Shown here: one piece after another, positions 1-6,588 of the stretch
Position numbering within the stretch: position 1 is the first letter of the stretch
Layout of the letters: each line of letters begins with the position of its first letter
The notes under the pieces: generated by a model
Database searches by the model: none
Told to the model about the DNA's origin: nothing
The model's input: the letters and a program-made list of their open reading frames with translations, nothing else
Made by a program: the position numbers and the translations under genes
NCBI GenBank assembly: GCA_021731215.1
Contig: JAKFXU010000256.1
Coordinates: 1 to 6,609 of the forward strand
Direction of reading: 5' to 3'
Length of the DNA stretch: 6,609 nucleotides
Source of the DNA: Rhodoferax sp.
Lineage (GTDB): Bacteria > Pseudomonadota > Gammaproteobacteria > Burkholderiales > Burkholderiaceae_C

Positions 1-1003
1 TGGCCGTCAGCACATGCGAGGGTTCGCTGCCGCCCGAGGAGCAGGCCGCGCCGCTCGATGCGGCCACGCCCAGGCGCTCCAGGCGCTGCAATACCACGTC
101 GGCCGACAACGCGCCAAAGCGCAGATAACTGGTGCCCGGCAGGCGCGGCACGTTGTGGCACCAGATATGCGTGCCAGGCAGCGCCTGGCGCAAGCCGCTT
201 TCAAGCGTGTCGCGCAGCACGGCCAGGCGCGTGGCCTCGACGCTGACATCGCCCAGCAGCTCCAGCGCCGCTGCCAGCCCGACGATGCCGGCCAGGTTCT
301 CGGTGCCGCCACGGCGGCCGCGCTCCTGGCTGCCCAGCGTCTGGGGCGCCAGCGGCACGCCCTGGCGCAGCAGCAGGGCACCGACGCCTTTGGGACCCTG
401 CAGCTTGTGGGCCGACAGCGACACCGCGTCCGCGCCGCAGGTGGAAAAATTGAACGCTTGCTTGCCGATGAACTGGGTCGCGTCCACGTGCAGCAGCGCG
501 CCGGCCGCATGGGCCAGGGCCGCAACCTCGGCCACCGGCATCAGGACGCCGGTCTCGTTGTTGGCGGCCATGAGCGAGACCAGCGCCAGGTCCGGGCCAA
601 TCAGCGCGGCGGCAGCGGCCAGATCGAGCGTGCCGTCGCCGCGCACGGGGATAAAGTCCACTTGCACGCCGCCGTCTGCCAGCGCGCGCGCCAGGCGCAG
701 GTGGCCGGCGTGCTCGATGCGGCTGAACACGACGCGCCTTCGGCCTGCCGGCGCGCCAGCCAGCAGACCACGCACCGCCAGGTGATTGGCCTCGGTGGCA
801 CCGCTGGTGAAAACGACCTCGACCGGCTTGCAGCCCAGCACCCGCGCCACCGTGGTGCGCGCCGCGCTCAGGGCGCGCTTGGCGTCCTGCCCCGGTCCGT
901 GCTGCGACGAGGCATTGGCCCACAGGCTGGAGAGCACCGGCAGCATGGCCGCGACGCGCGCGAGCGCGGGCGGCGTGGTGGCGTTGTGGTCGAGGTAAAT
1001 CAT
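1..1003 (-). CDS. nifS: NifS cysteine desulfurase, C-terminus cut by window edge
   Basis: PLP-dependent cysteine desulfurase that takes sulfur from L-cysteine as an enzyme persulfide, used for nitrogenase Fe-S cluster assembly in the cytoplasm. The minus frame from the ATG at 1003 stays open for 334 codons to the window edge; the family is usually about 400 residues, so roughly 60-70 are missing. Visible: N-terminal MIYLDHNATT, the phosphate-binding TSGATEAN (67-74), EH (97-98), NNETG (148-152), HVDATQ (172-177), the PLP lysine K200 in SLSAHKLQGPKG, GGTEN (232-236), and the catalytic loop SSGAACSSG with C321. The start lies 20 nt after the preceding gene and has only a weak Shine-Dalgarno. 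An in-frame GTG at 1015 would add four residues. The NifS-like spacing of K200 and C321 and the nif context favour NifS over housekeeping IscS. No frameshift was seen. Confidence 0.96.
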   Translation of the reverse strand, partial: MIYLDHNATTPPALARVAAMLPVLSSLWANASSQHGPGQDAKRALSAARTTVARVLGCKPVEVVFTSGATEANHLAVRGLLAGAPAGRRRVVFSRIEHAGHLRLARALADGGVQVDFIPVRGDGTLDLAAAAALIGPDLALVSLMAANNETGVLMPVAEVAALAHAAGALLHVDATQFIGKQAFNFSTCGADAVSLSAHKLQGPKGVGALLLRQGVPLAPQTLGSQERGRRGGTENLAGIVGLAAALELLGDVSVEATRLAVLRDTLESGLRQALPGTHIWCHNVPRLPGTSYLRFGALSADVVLQRLERLGVAASSGAACSSGGSEPSHVLTA

Positions 1004-1023
1004 GGTGCGGATCACGTGTTGGC

Positions 1024-1374
1024 TCAGGGCCAGAACTGGCGCTCTTGGTCGACGCACAGCAGGTCCAGCACGGTGTCCAGCGGCTCGTCCTTGAAGCGCG
1101 CCACCCAGGTGCCATTGGCATGGTCACGCGCGCACAGGCACCAGCGCTGCGCCGCGCCCGGCACCAGCAGCGCGATGTCGATCACGCCGCCACTGGCATC
1201 CACGTTGCGCGAGCAGCACGGGCTCTGGATGCGAAAGCTCTCGCCCTCGCGCAGCACACGCGGCTGCACGTAGCGGTAGCGCACGCGTTGGCGCAGGGCC
1301 CGCTGCAAACGATGCTGGATGAAGTCGCGCACCTGGCCGCTGGCGGGCGCAGCCGCGGCCATGGGCGTGTTCAC
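1024..1374 (-). CDS. Conserved-looking 116-aa nif-operon protein of unknown function (DUF3024-like C-terminal half?)
   Basis: I do not recognise a proven function. The 116-residue product begins at a GTG whose last two bases overlap the TGA of the preceding nifZ-like gene (GTGA), with GGGGAG five bases upstream, so translation is probably coupled. Residues 16-50 are basic and amphipathic (many Arg and Gln). The centre has a striking QSPCCSRN with adjacent C53-C54, followed by a hydrophobic strand (GGVIDIALLVP, 63-72). The last 40 residues have regularly placed aromatics (RWCLCARDH, GTWVARF) and end in QFWP. That end pattern resembles the small DUF3024 family as I remember it, which is a weak inference. 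Five cysteines (53, 54, 79, 81, 107) make metal or Fe-S handling possible but unproven. No signal peptide or membrane segment is seen. nifS follows 20 nt later, so a role in cofactor assembly is plausible from context only. Confidence 0.85.
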   Translation of the reverse strand: MNTPMAAAAPASGQVRDFIQHRLQRALRQRVRYRYVQPRVLREGESFRIQSPCCSRNVDASGGVIDIALLVPGAAQRWCLCARDHANGTWVARFKDEPLDTVLDLLCVDQERQFWP

Positions 1375-1649
1375 GTCATCTCCCCGATTTCCGGCAGCAG
1401 GCCGTGCGGCGCCGGCACCAGTTCAATTTCAAGGCAACCGACCACGCAACCGTCGAACTGCACCAGGTAGACCGGCTCGTTCAGTTCTGGCGCGTGGCCG
1501 ATGTTGACGATTTCCCCAGCCGAGCCGCGTGCGGCCAGCAGCGCATCGACCGGGCGTTCGGGGTAGCTGCCGTCGTTGACCAGATCGTCCAGCGCAATGA
1601 CGCGCTGGCCCCAGGCATAAGCGGGTTCGCGCGGTTCGATGGCGGTCAT
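1371..1649 (-). CDS. nifZ: Second, short NifZ-like protein
   Basis: A 92-residue protein with a NifZ-type fold signature: YAWGQRVIAL (11-20), VNDGSYPERP (24-33), then GEIVNIG (45-51) and YLVQFDG (61-67). These match, in order, the GERVVA, RNDGTYNGRD, GEIGYVI and YAVDF blocks of the neighbouring NifZ. NifZ family proteins help convert the paired [4Fe-4S] precursor into the second P-cluster of NifDK. The ATG at 1649 was chosen because it has a strong GGAGG seven bases upstream and begins just before the conserved block; the longer open frame upstream lies within the first nifZ in another frame. C68 and C72 (CVVGC) sit where the first NifZ has none. The gene ends in an overlapping GTGA with the next gene. 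It is clearly diverged from its neighbour, so it may have a different role. Confidence 0.88.
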   Translation of the reverse strand: MTAIEPREPAYAWGQRVIALDDLVNDGSYPERPVDALLAARGSAGEIVNIGHAPELNEPVYLVQFDGCVVGCLEIELVPAPHGLLPEIGEMT

Positions 1650-1723
1650 ATGCAAACCTCCGTGCTCCGCACTGCGGTGCGAACTTGCTTGGGGCGGCCC
1701 GGCGCTGCGTTCATGGCGTTCAT
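1646..1723 (-). CDS. Possible 25-aa small ORF coupled between the two nifZ genes
   Basis: A 25-codon ORF fills the apparent gap between the two nifZ genes exactly. Its ATG (1723) overlaps the TGA of the first nifZ as ATGA. An ideal AGGAG (1729-1733) stands five bases upstream. Its own TGA (1646-1648) overlaps the ATG of the second nifZ-like gene, again as ATGA. The peptide starts MNAMNAAPGRPKQV, is basic (four Arg/Lys), and has one Cys three residues from the end in EVCI. It shows no signal peptide, membrane segment or recognised domain. It could be a genuine small nif protein, a coupling leader that keeps ribosomes moving into the second nifZ, or chance. The signals are good but the composition is uninformative. 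Confidence 0.5.
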   Translation of the reverse strand: MNAMNAAPGRPKQVRTAVRSTEVCI

Positions 1724-2082
1724 GGCGTCTCCTGGTGTGGTGTCGCGGATCCAAGTACCGGCAGCGCGCTGGCCTTGGCGCCGAGTTGCGCCAGCACCTC
1801 GTCGGGCAGGTTGTCCAGCGTGCACAGTTCCTTGGCGCGCATGCCGACGCGGTGGCCGGATTCAACGAAGTCCACGGCGTAGATGTAGAACTGCTGCAAA
1901 AAGGTATTGATGTTGATGACGTAGCCGATCTCGCCCTTGTTCACCAGCACCGCGCCGATGTCGCGGCCGTTGTAGGTGCCGTCGTTGCGGATCACCGAGC
2001 GCGCCACCACCCGCTCGCCATAGCTGAAGCGCGGCGCAAAGGCCAGTTCGATTTCAGCGTCGTCGCGGTTGATGTCGGCCAC
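1720..2082 (-). CDS. nifZ: NifZ, P-cluster maturation protein
   Basis: A 120-residue NifZ. Known role of the family: with NifDK, it assists formation of the second P-cluster (8Fe-7S) of the MoFe protein. Visible conserved blocks are YGERVVARSVIRNDGTY (21-37), RDIGAVLVNKGEIGYVI (40-56), the aromatic stretch FLQQFYIYAVDF (61-72), and the tail RVGMRAKEL (78-86). The C-terminal 30 residues (Ala/Pro/Leu-rich) are less conserved. The start is a GTG at 2082; it is supported by GGAG six bases upstream and by the absence of another in-frame start near the conserved block. It follows the IscA-type gene by 42 nt, and its stop overlaps the start of the 25-codon ORF. Length is ordinary for the family. Confidence 0.95.
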   Translation of the reverse strand: MADINRDDAEIELAFAPRFSYGERVVARSVIRNDGTYNGRDIGAVLVNKGEIGYVININTFLQQFYIYAVDFVESGHRVGMRAKELCTLDNLPDEVLAQLGAKASALPVLGSATPHQETP

Positions 2083-2124
2083 GGGCTACTCCAATCGGGT
2101 TTACAGCACACAGGGCAGTCGGGT

Positions 2125-2532
2125 TCAGGCCGCCAGCTTGGGCGCCGCCGGGCGGCCGCGCCCAATCGAACCGACATCGATCCTGGTCACGCCGGGTAGC
2201 GGCGCGGTCTCGGCACTGCTGCAAGCGCAGGCGGCCTTATTCGGGTTGGTGAAGGACAGGCCCGACTGGGTCGCCGTTTCGGTAAAGTCAATCGTTATGC
2301 CTTCGAGCATCAAGCGGCTCTCGGCACCCAGGAACAGGCGCACGCCATTGACTTCGAGCGTCTGCTCATCCGGCTGCGCGGCGGCCGCGGCGCTGAACTC
2401 GGATGCGTAACCCGAGCAGCCGCCCGGGCTCACGGCCAGGCGCAAGCCGGCGCCGGCGGCCAGGCCGGAGAAACGCACGATGCGCTTGATGAACTTCGCC
2501 GCAGCGGGGGTGATGATGACGTTAGGCAACAT
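2125..2532 (-). CDS. iscA: Nif-specific IscA/HesB A-type Fe-S carrier
   Basis: A 135-residue A-type iron-sulfur carrier of the nif-associated IscA/HesB kind, expected to bind Fe or a cluster and pass it to nitrogenase proteins or NifB. Residues 1-109 form the FeS-biosynthesis fold: VIITPAAAKFIKR (5-17), AGLRLAVSPGGCSGY with C39, and FTNPNKAACACSS with C102 and C104. These three cysteines are the expected ligands. The terminal pair is CAC rather than the CGC of housekeeping IscA, a substitution in keeping with nif-type members. Residues 110-135 are a Pro/Gly/Arg-rich extension beyond the usual length of about 107 residues. The ATG at 2532 fits the family's N-terminus, although the best Shine-Dalgarno (GAGGA) is a rather long 11 bases away. 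It follows fdxN by 26 nt, in the same operon. Confidence 0.92.
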   Translation of the reverse strand: MLPNVIITPAAAKFIKRIVRFSGLAAGAGLRLAVSPGGCSGYASEFSAAAAAQPDEQTLEVNGVRLFLGAESRLMLEGITIDFTETATQSGLSFTNPNKAACACSSAETAPLPGVTRIDVGSIGRGRPAAPKLAA

Positions 2533-2558
2533 GATGTGGGACGTCCTCTTGAGCGGGT

Positions 2559-2753
2559 TCAGACTTTGATGATGCAGCCGTCCACCGGACAGACGGCGAC
2601 GCATTGGGGTTCGTCAAAGTGGCCCTCGCAGTCGGTGCACTTGTTGGCGTCAATAATGTAGGTACCGCCTTTCTCGCGAATGGCGACGTTGGGGCATTCC
2701 GGCTCGCAGGCAGAGCAGGCGGTGCAGGTGGACGAGATGATCTTCATGGGCAT
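2559..2753 (-). CDS. fdxN: FdxN-type 2[4Fe-4S] ferredoxin
   Basis: A 64-residue bacterial-type ferredoxin carrying two [4Fe-4S] clusters, a low-potential electron carrier. FdxN homologues downstream of nifB are known to support nitrogenase activity, with a role in NifB-co formation. First motif: C10-x2-C13-x2-C16-x3-C20-P. Second motif: C39-x2-C42-x8-C51-x3-C55-P, where the eight-residue spacer is the insertion typical of FdxN/FdIII-type rather than clostridial ferredoxins. An extra Cys (C60) follows. The ATG at 2753 was chosen because GGAG lies seven bases upstream; a second Met two codons on (MPMK) has poorer spacing. It lies 35 nt after nifB and 26 nt before the IscA-type gene, which suggests joint expression with NifB, its likely electron acceptor. 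Confidence 0.97.
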   Translation of the reverse strand: MPMKIISSTCTACSACEPECPNVAIREKGGTYIIDANKCTDCEGHFDEPQCVAVCPVDGCIIKV

Positions 2754-2788
2754 GGTGAGTCTCCGATAGGGTTGGGGGTGAAGGAAAT

Positions 2789-4396
2789 TCAGGCCGCCTG
2801 GGCCATGCCGCTGGCAAGGCTGGTATAGGCGCCCTGGCGGATTTGCGCATCGCCGCGGCTCTGGTGAACGATGGCGCCGCTGGCGATGCGGTTGCGGTAG
2901 TTGTTGAACCAGTCCAGCGCAGCTTTTTCGATGAACTCGCCCACATACTGATCGATCGCTTCGATGCCGGCTGCTGTGAGTTCGTCCTTCGGGCAGGCGC
3001 CAATCTTGGCCACCAGCACCGCATGGCAATCGTTGATGGCGCGCACCACCGAGGGCAGTTGCTCGTCGTCGTCCGCACCGCCCTGGCAATACTGGTCGAC
3101 CCGGCGGTGACCGACAAACAGCGCCTGGGCGGCGGAGACCTCAAACACCTGGAACTCGGTCACATGGCCAAAGTGCTCATTGACACGGCCACCGCCCTTG
3201 GTCGCCACCGCGATCAGCACCTGGAGGTCTTCGGCAACCTTGATGGCGCTGCTGGCTGCCAGTGCCTCCTGTTTTGCGCTGTGCTGGGCCTGGCGTTCCA
3301 GCTCGACCTTGTCCTGGTAGGTTCTGCGTTTGTCGAGGTCATAGACCACTTGCATCTGTTCGATCTTGTCGATGGTGAATTCTTCACTGCGGTCCTCGCC
3401 CAGCAGGCCCACCGCGTCGGCGCGGCACTGGCGGCAATGGCGCATCAGGTTGGCGCCGCCCATGCAGGCGTCCTGCACCGCCTTCAGCTCGGAGGCGGTC
3501 GGGCCGCGCTGGCCGGTCAGGCCGAACACGGTGCCATGCTCGGCCTCCGAGATCAGCGGCATGATGTTGTGCAGGAAGGCACCGCGCTTCTTGACCTCGC
3601 GGTTGACCTCGATCAGGTGCTCGTCGTTGATGCCGGGAATCAGCACCGAGTTGATCTTGGTCAGCACGCCGCGCGCGGTCAGCATCTCCAGACCTAGCAT
3701 CTGGCGTTCGTGCAGGATCTTGGCCGCTTCATAGCCGGTCACGCGCTTGTGGTTCCAGAAGATCCAGGGGTAAATCTTCTCGCCCACCGCCGGGTCCACC
3801 ATGTTGATGGTGATGGTGACGTGATCGACGTTGTATTGGCAGATATCGTCCACCAGATCGGGCAGCGCCAGGCCGTTGGTGGACAGGCACAGCTTGATGT
3901 CCGGCGCTTGGCTTTGCAGCATGCGAAAGGTCTCGAAGGTTTTCTTCGGGCTGGCCAGTGCATCGCCGGGTCCGGCAATGCCCAGCACCGTCATTTGCGG
4001 TATCTCGCTGGCCACCGCCACCACTTTCCTGACGGCTTGCCCGGGCGTGAGTTTCTGCGACACCACGCCCGGGCGCGATTCGTTGCTGCAGTCGTATTTG
4101 CGGTTGCAGTAATTGCACTGGATGTTGCAGGCCGGCGCGACCGCAACGTGCATGCGGGCATAGTGGTGGTGGGCTTCTTCGGAATAGCAGGGGTGGTTCT
4201 TGACCTTGTCCCAGATTTCCTGCGGCATGTCGTCCGGGCCGCCGGCGGAGCCGCAACTGGCTTTGCCTTCGCCGCCGTGCGTGCCGCAACCACCGCTGCT
4301 GGCCGGCAGCTCAAGCGGGGCGCCTAGCGATTTGATCTGGCCAATGCTGACATAGGTCGTGCCTGGCATGGAGCCGGTGAGCGCGCTTGCTTGCAT
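2789..4396 (-). CDS. nifB: NifB, NifB-co synthase (radical SAM + NifX-like domain)
   Basis: A radical SAM enzyme that fuses two [4Fe-4S] units with a carbide and extra sulfide to make NifB-co, the 8Fe precursor of FeMo-cofactor. The product is 535 residues. Residues 34-53 are a Gly/Ser/Cys-rich segment (C37, C48). [16 protein letters not shown] (68-83) precedes the SAM-cluster motif C90-x3-C94-x2-C97. GIAGPGDAL (139-147) is the SAM-binding Gly-rich strand. C70, C170 and the pair C321-x2-C324 (RHCRQC) are where the substrate K-cluster ligands lie in the family. After a charged linker (about 355-388), residues 391-490 form a NifX/NafY-like domain ([19 protein letters not shown]). A 45-residue tail follows. 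The ATG at 4396 has AAGGG five bases upstream; the earlier in-frame ATG at 4429 would fall at the predicted transcription start. It is driven by its own NifA/sigma-54 promoter and heads the operon. Confidence 0.98.
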   Translation of the reverse strand: MQASALTGSMPGTTYVSIGQIKSLGAPLELPASSGGCGTHGGEGKASCGSAGGPDDMPQEIWDKVKNHPCYSEEAHHHYARMHVAVAPACNIQCNYCNRKYDCSNESRPGVVSQKLTPGQAVRKVVAVASEIPQMTVLGIAGPGDALASPKKTFETFRMLQSQAPDIKLCLSTNGLALPDLVDDICQYNVDHVTITINMVDPAVGEKIYPWIFWNHKRVTGYEAAKILHERQMLGLEMLTARGVLTKINSVLIPGINDEHLIEVNREVKKRGAFLHNIMPLISEAEHGTVFGLTGQRGPTASELKAVQDACMGGANLMRHCRQCRADAVGLLGEDRSEEFTIDKIEQMQVVYDLDKRRTYQDKVELERQAQHSAKQEALAASSAIKVAEDLQVLIAVATKGGGRVNEHFGHVTEFQVFEVSAAQALFVGHRRVDQYCQGGADDDEQLPSVVRAINDCHAVLVAKIGACPKDELTAAGIEAIDQYVGEFIEKAALDWFNNYRNRIASGAIVHQSRGDAQIRQGAYTSLASGMAQAA

Positions 4397-4440
4397 GAAA
4401 ACCCTTTTCGCGGCCGACCATAGCCGCATAAGAGTTCCAT

Positions 4441-4457
4441 AGCCAAATCCGTGCCAG
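4441..4457 (-). promoter_or_regulatory. Sigma-54 (-24/-12) promoter of nifB
   Basis: The minus strand reads CTGGCACGGATTTGGCT. This keeps the invariant GG-N10-GC and differs from the TGGCACG-N4-TTGCW consensus at one base (TGGC for TTGC). Counting from the -12 GC puts transcription start near 4430, giving a leader of about 34 nt before the nifB ATG. With the IHF and NifA sites upstream, it is a classical NifA-dependent promoter. Confidence 0.93.
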
Positions 4458-4472
4458 CTAGAAAACGCGATT

Positions 4473-4485
4473 CAAGCTCCTGATT
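4473..4485 (-). promoter_or_regulatory. IHF binding site upstream of nifB
   Basis: The minus strand reads AATCAGGAGCTTG, a full match to the IHF consensus WATCAR-N4-TTR. It is centred near -49 and lies between the nearer NifA site and the -24/-12 element, which is where IHF bends DNA so that bound NifA can reach sigma-54 polymerase. Confidence 0.82.
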
Positions 4486-4494
4486 TGAATGATT

Positions 4495-4510
4495 TGTCGG
4501 ATGTGGCACA
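4495..4510 (-). promoter_or_regulatory. NifA upstream activator sequence, proximal
   Basis: TGTGCCACATCCGACA on the minus strand is a perfect TGT-N10-ACA. Read on the plus strand it also satisfies the stricter TGT-N4-T-N5-ACA form. It is centred about 72 bp before the predicted nifB start and nine bases beyond the IHF site. Confidence 0.8.
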
Positions 4511-4540
4511 TGCCTGGGGGTCGACAAGTTTGGGGCGTGC

Positions 4541-4556
4541 TGTCTGTGATGCGACA
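4541..4556 (-). promoter_or_regulatory. NifA upstream activator sequence, distal
   Basis: TGTCGCATCACAGACA on the minus strand is a perfect TGT-N10-ACA and fits the stricter TGT-N4-T-N5-ACA. It is centred about 118 bp before the predicted nifB start, in the usual 80-150 bp range, and 46 bp from the proximal site. Confidence 0.85.
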
Positions 4557-4626
4557 AAGGGTACAAAAAACGGTTAAGGAAAGAGCTTGCGCGTTGACAC
4601 GTCGCTGCGGTCTGTCCCGCAAGGTC

Positions 4627-6294
<1,668 letters not shown>

Positions 6295-6412
6295 AGGGAG
6301 CCCCGGTTGTGTGCAGCATCGGGCCTGCCGCATCGAACCGCCAGGCGCCCGGACACGGGTATGCACCAGTAGCGGGACACGCAGACAATGCGACGGCCTC
6401 TGGCGCAGTCGC

Positions 6413-6428
6413 TGCAAGAAACGTACCA
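6413..6428 (-). promoter_or_regulatory. Sigma-54 (-24/-12) promoter of nifA
   Basis: The minus strand reads TGGTACGTTTCTTGCA, with GG-N10-GC and only one difference (T for C) from TGGCACG-N4-TTGCA. Transcription would start near 6402, giving a leader of about 108 nt. This would make nifA expression depend on an enhancer-binding protein, either NtrC or NifA itself. Confidence 0.8.
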
Positions 6429-6491
6429 AAAATGCCAAGCGCGACACAGCGGGCGGCGCTGGCGCCTCCAGTTTCCGACAAACAAGACAAG

Positions 6492-6506
6492 GCCTGCGTT
6501 GCAGGC
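6492..6506. repeat. Perfect inverted repeat between the divergent promoters
   Basis: GCCTGC-GTT-GCAGGC is a 6-bp perfect dyad with a 3-base centre. It lies about 64 bp upstream of the nifA -24 element and 67 bp upstream of the divergent one. No T-run follows on either strand, so it looks more like an operator or chance dyad than a terminator. Confidence 0.5.
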
Positions 6507-6543
6507 GGCACCGGTCGCGCACAAAAGCAACAATTGGCGCGCC

Positions 6544-6556
6544 AAAGGGGCTGATT
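6544..6556 (-). promoter_or_regulatory. IHF-like site next to the divergent promoter
   Basis: The minus strand reads AATCAGCCCCTTT, matching WATCAR-N4-TTR except for the last base. It ends 16 bp before the plus-strand -24 element, almost the same spacing as the IHF site of nifB (15 bp), which supports a DNA-bending role there. Confidence 0.5.
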
Positions 6557-6572
6557 CACGCGACAAAGCGCA

Positions 6573-6588
6573 TGGCACCGATATTGCA
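6573..6588 (+). promoter_or_regulatory. Sigma-54 (-24/-12) promoter for a divergent gene beyond the window
   Basis: TGGCACCGATATTGCA on the plus strand keeps GG-N10-GC and matches TGGCACG-N4-TTGCA at all but one base (C for G). Transcription would start near 6599 and leave the window to the right. The gene it drives is not visible; a nif or nitrogen-related operon is the natural inference. Confidence 0.8.

Larger units (their letters stand above)
4397..4626 (-). other. nifA-nifB intergenic regulatory region
   Basis: This 230-base stretch holds the nifB control region: two NifA upstream activator sequences, an IHF site and a sigma-54 promoter, each listed separately. The roughly 70 bases next to the nifA stop contain a 5-bp inverted repeat (TGCGG-6-CCGCA, 4606-4621) and a separate T6 run on the minus strand (4565-4570). 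These are too far apart to form a convincing terminator. No other gene is seen here. Confidence 0.85.

Noticed and set aside
14..1273. Plus-strand open frame of 419 codons antisense to nifS
   Set aside because: It is codon-register antisense to nifS, Arg/Ala/Gln-rich with no domain motif, and arises from GC-biased third positions. The minus strand carries full NifS motifs.
2843..3697. Plus-strand open frame antisense to nifB
   Set aside because: It is a mirror of the conserved NifB reading frame and carries no independent motif.
4397..4429. Upstream ATG (4429) for nifB
   Set aside because: It falls at about +2 of the predicted transcript, so it has no ribosome site; the ATG at 4396 has AAGGG at good spacing.
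4606..4621. Possible terminator after nifA (TGCGG-6-CCGCA)
   Set aside because: The stem is only 5 bp and no T-run follows directly; the T6 run at 4565-4570 is too far downstream.
6435..6450. Imperfect NifA site TGTGTCGCGCTTGGCA on the minus strand
   Set aside because: One end is GCA instead of ACA, and it lies directly against the nifA -24 element, too close for an enhancer.
6506..6521. Second plus-strand GG-N10-GC (CGGCACCGGTCGCGCA)
   Set aside because: It has four mismatches to the extended consensus, and GG-N10-GC alone is common in GC-rich DNA.
6295..6522. Upstream in-frame extension of nifA to an ATG at 6522
   Set aside because: The extension crosses the predicted sigma-54 promoter and start site near 6402, has unlike composition, and precedes the normal N-terminus of the GAF domain.
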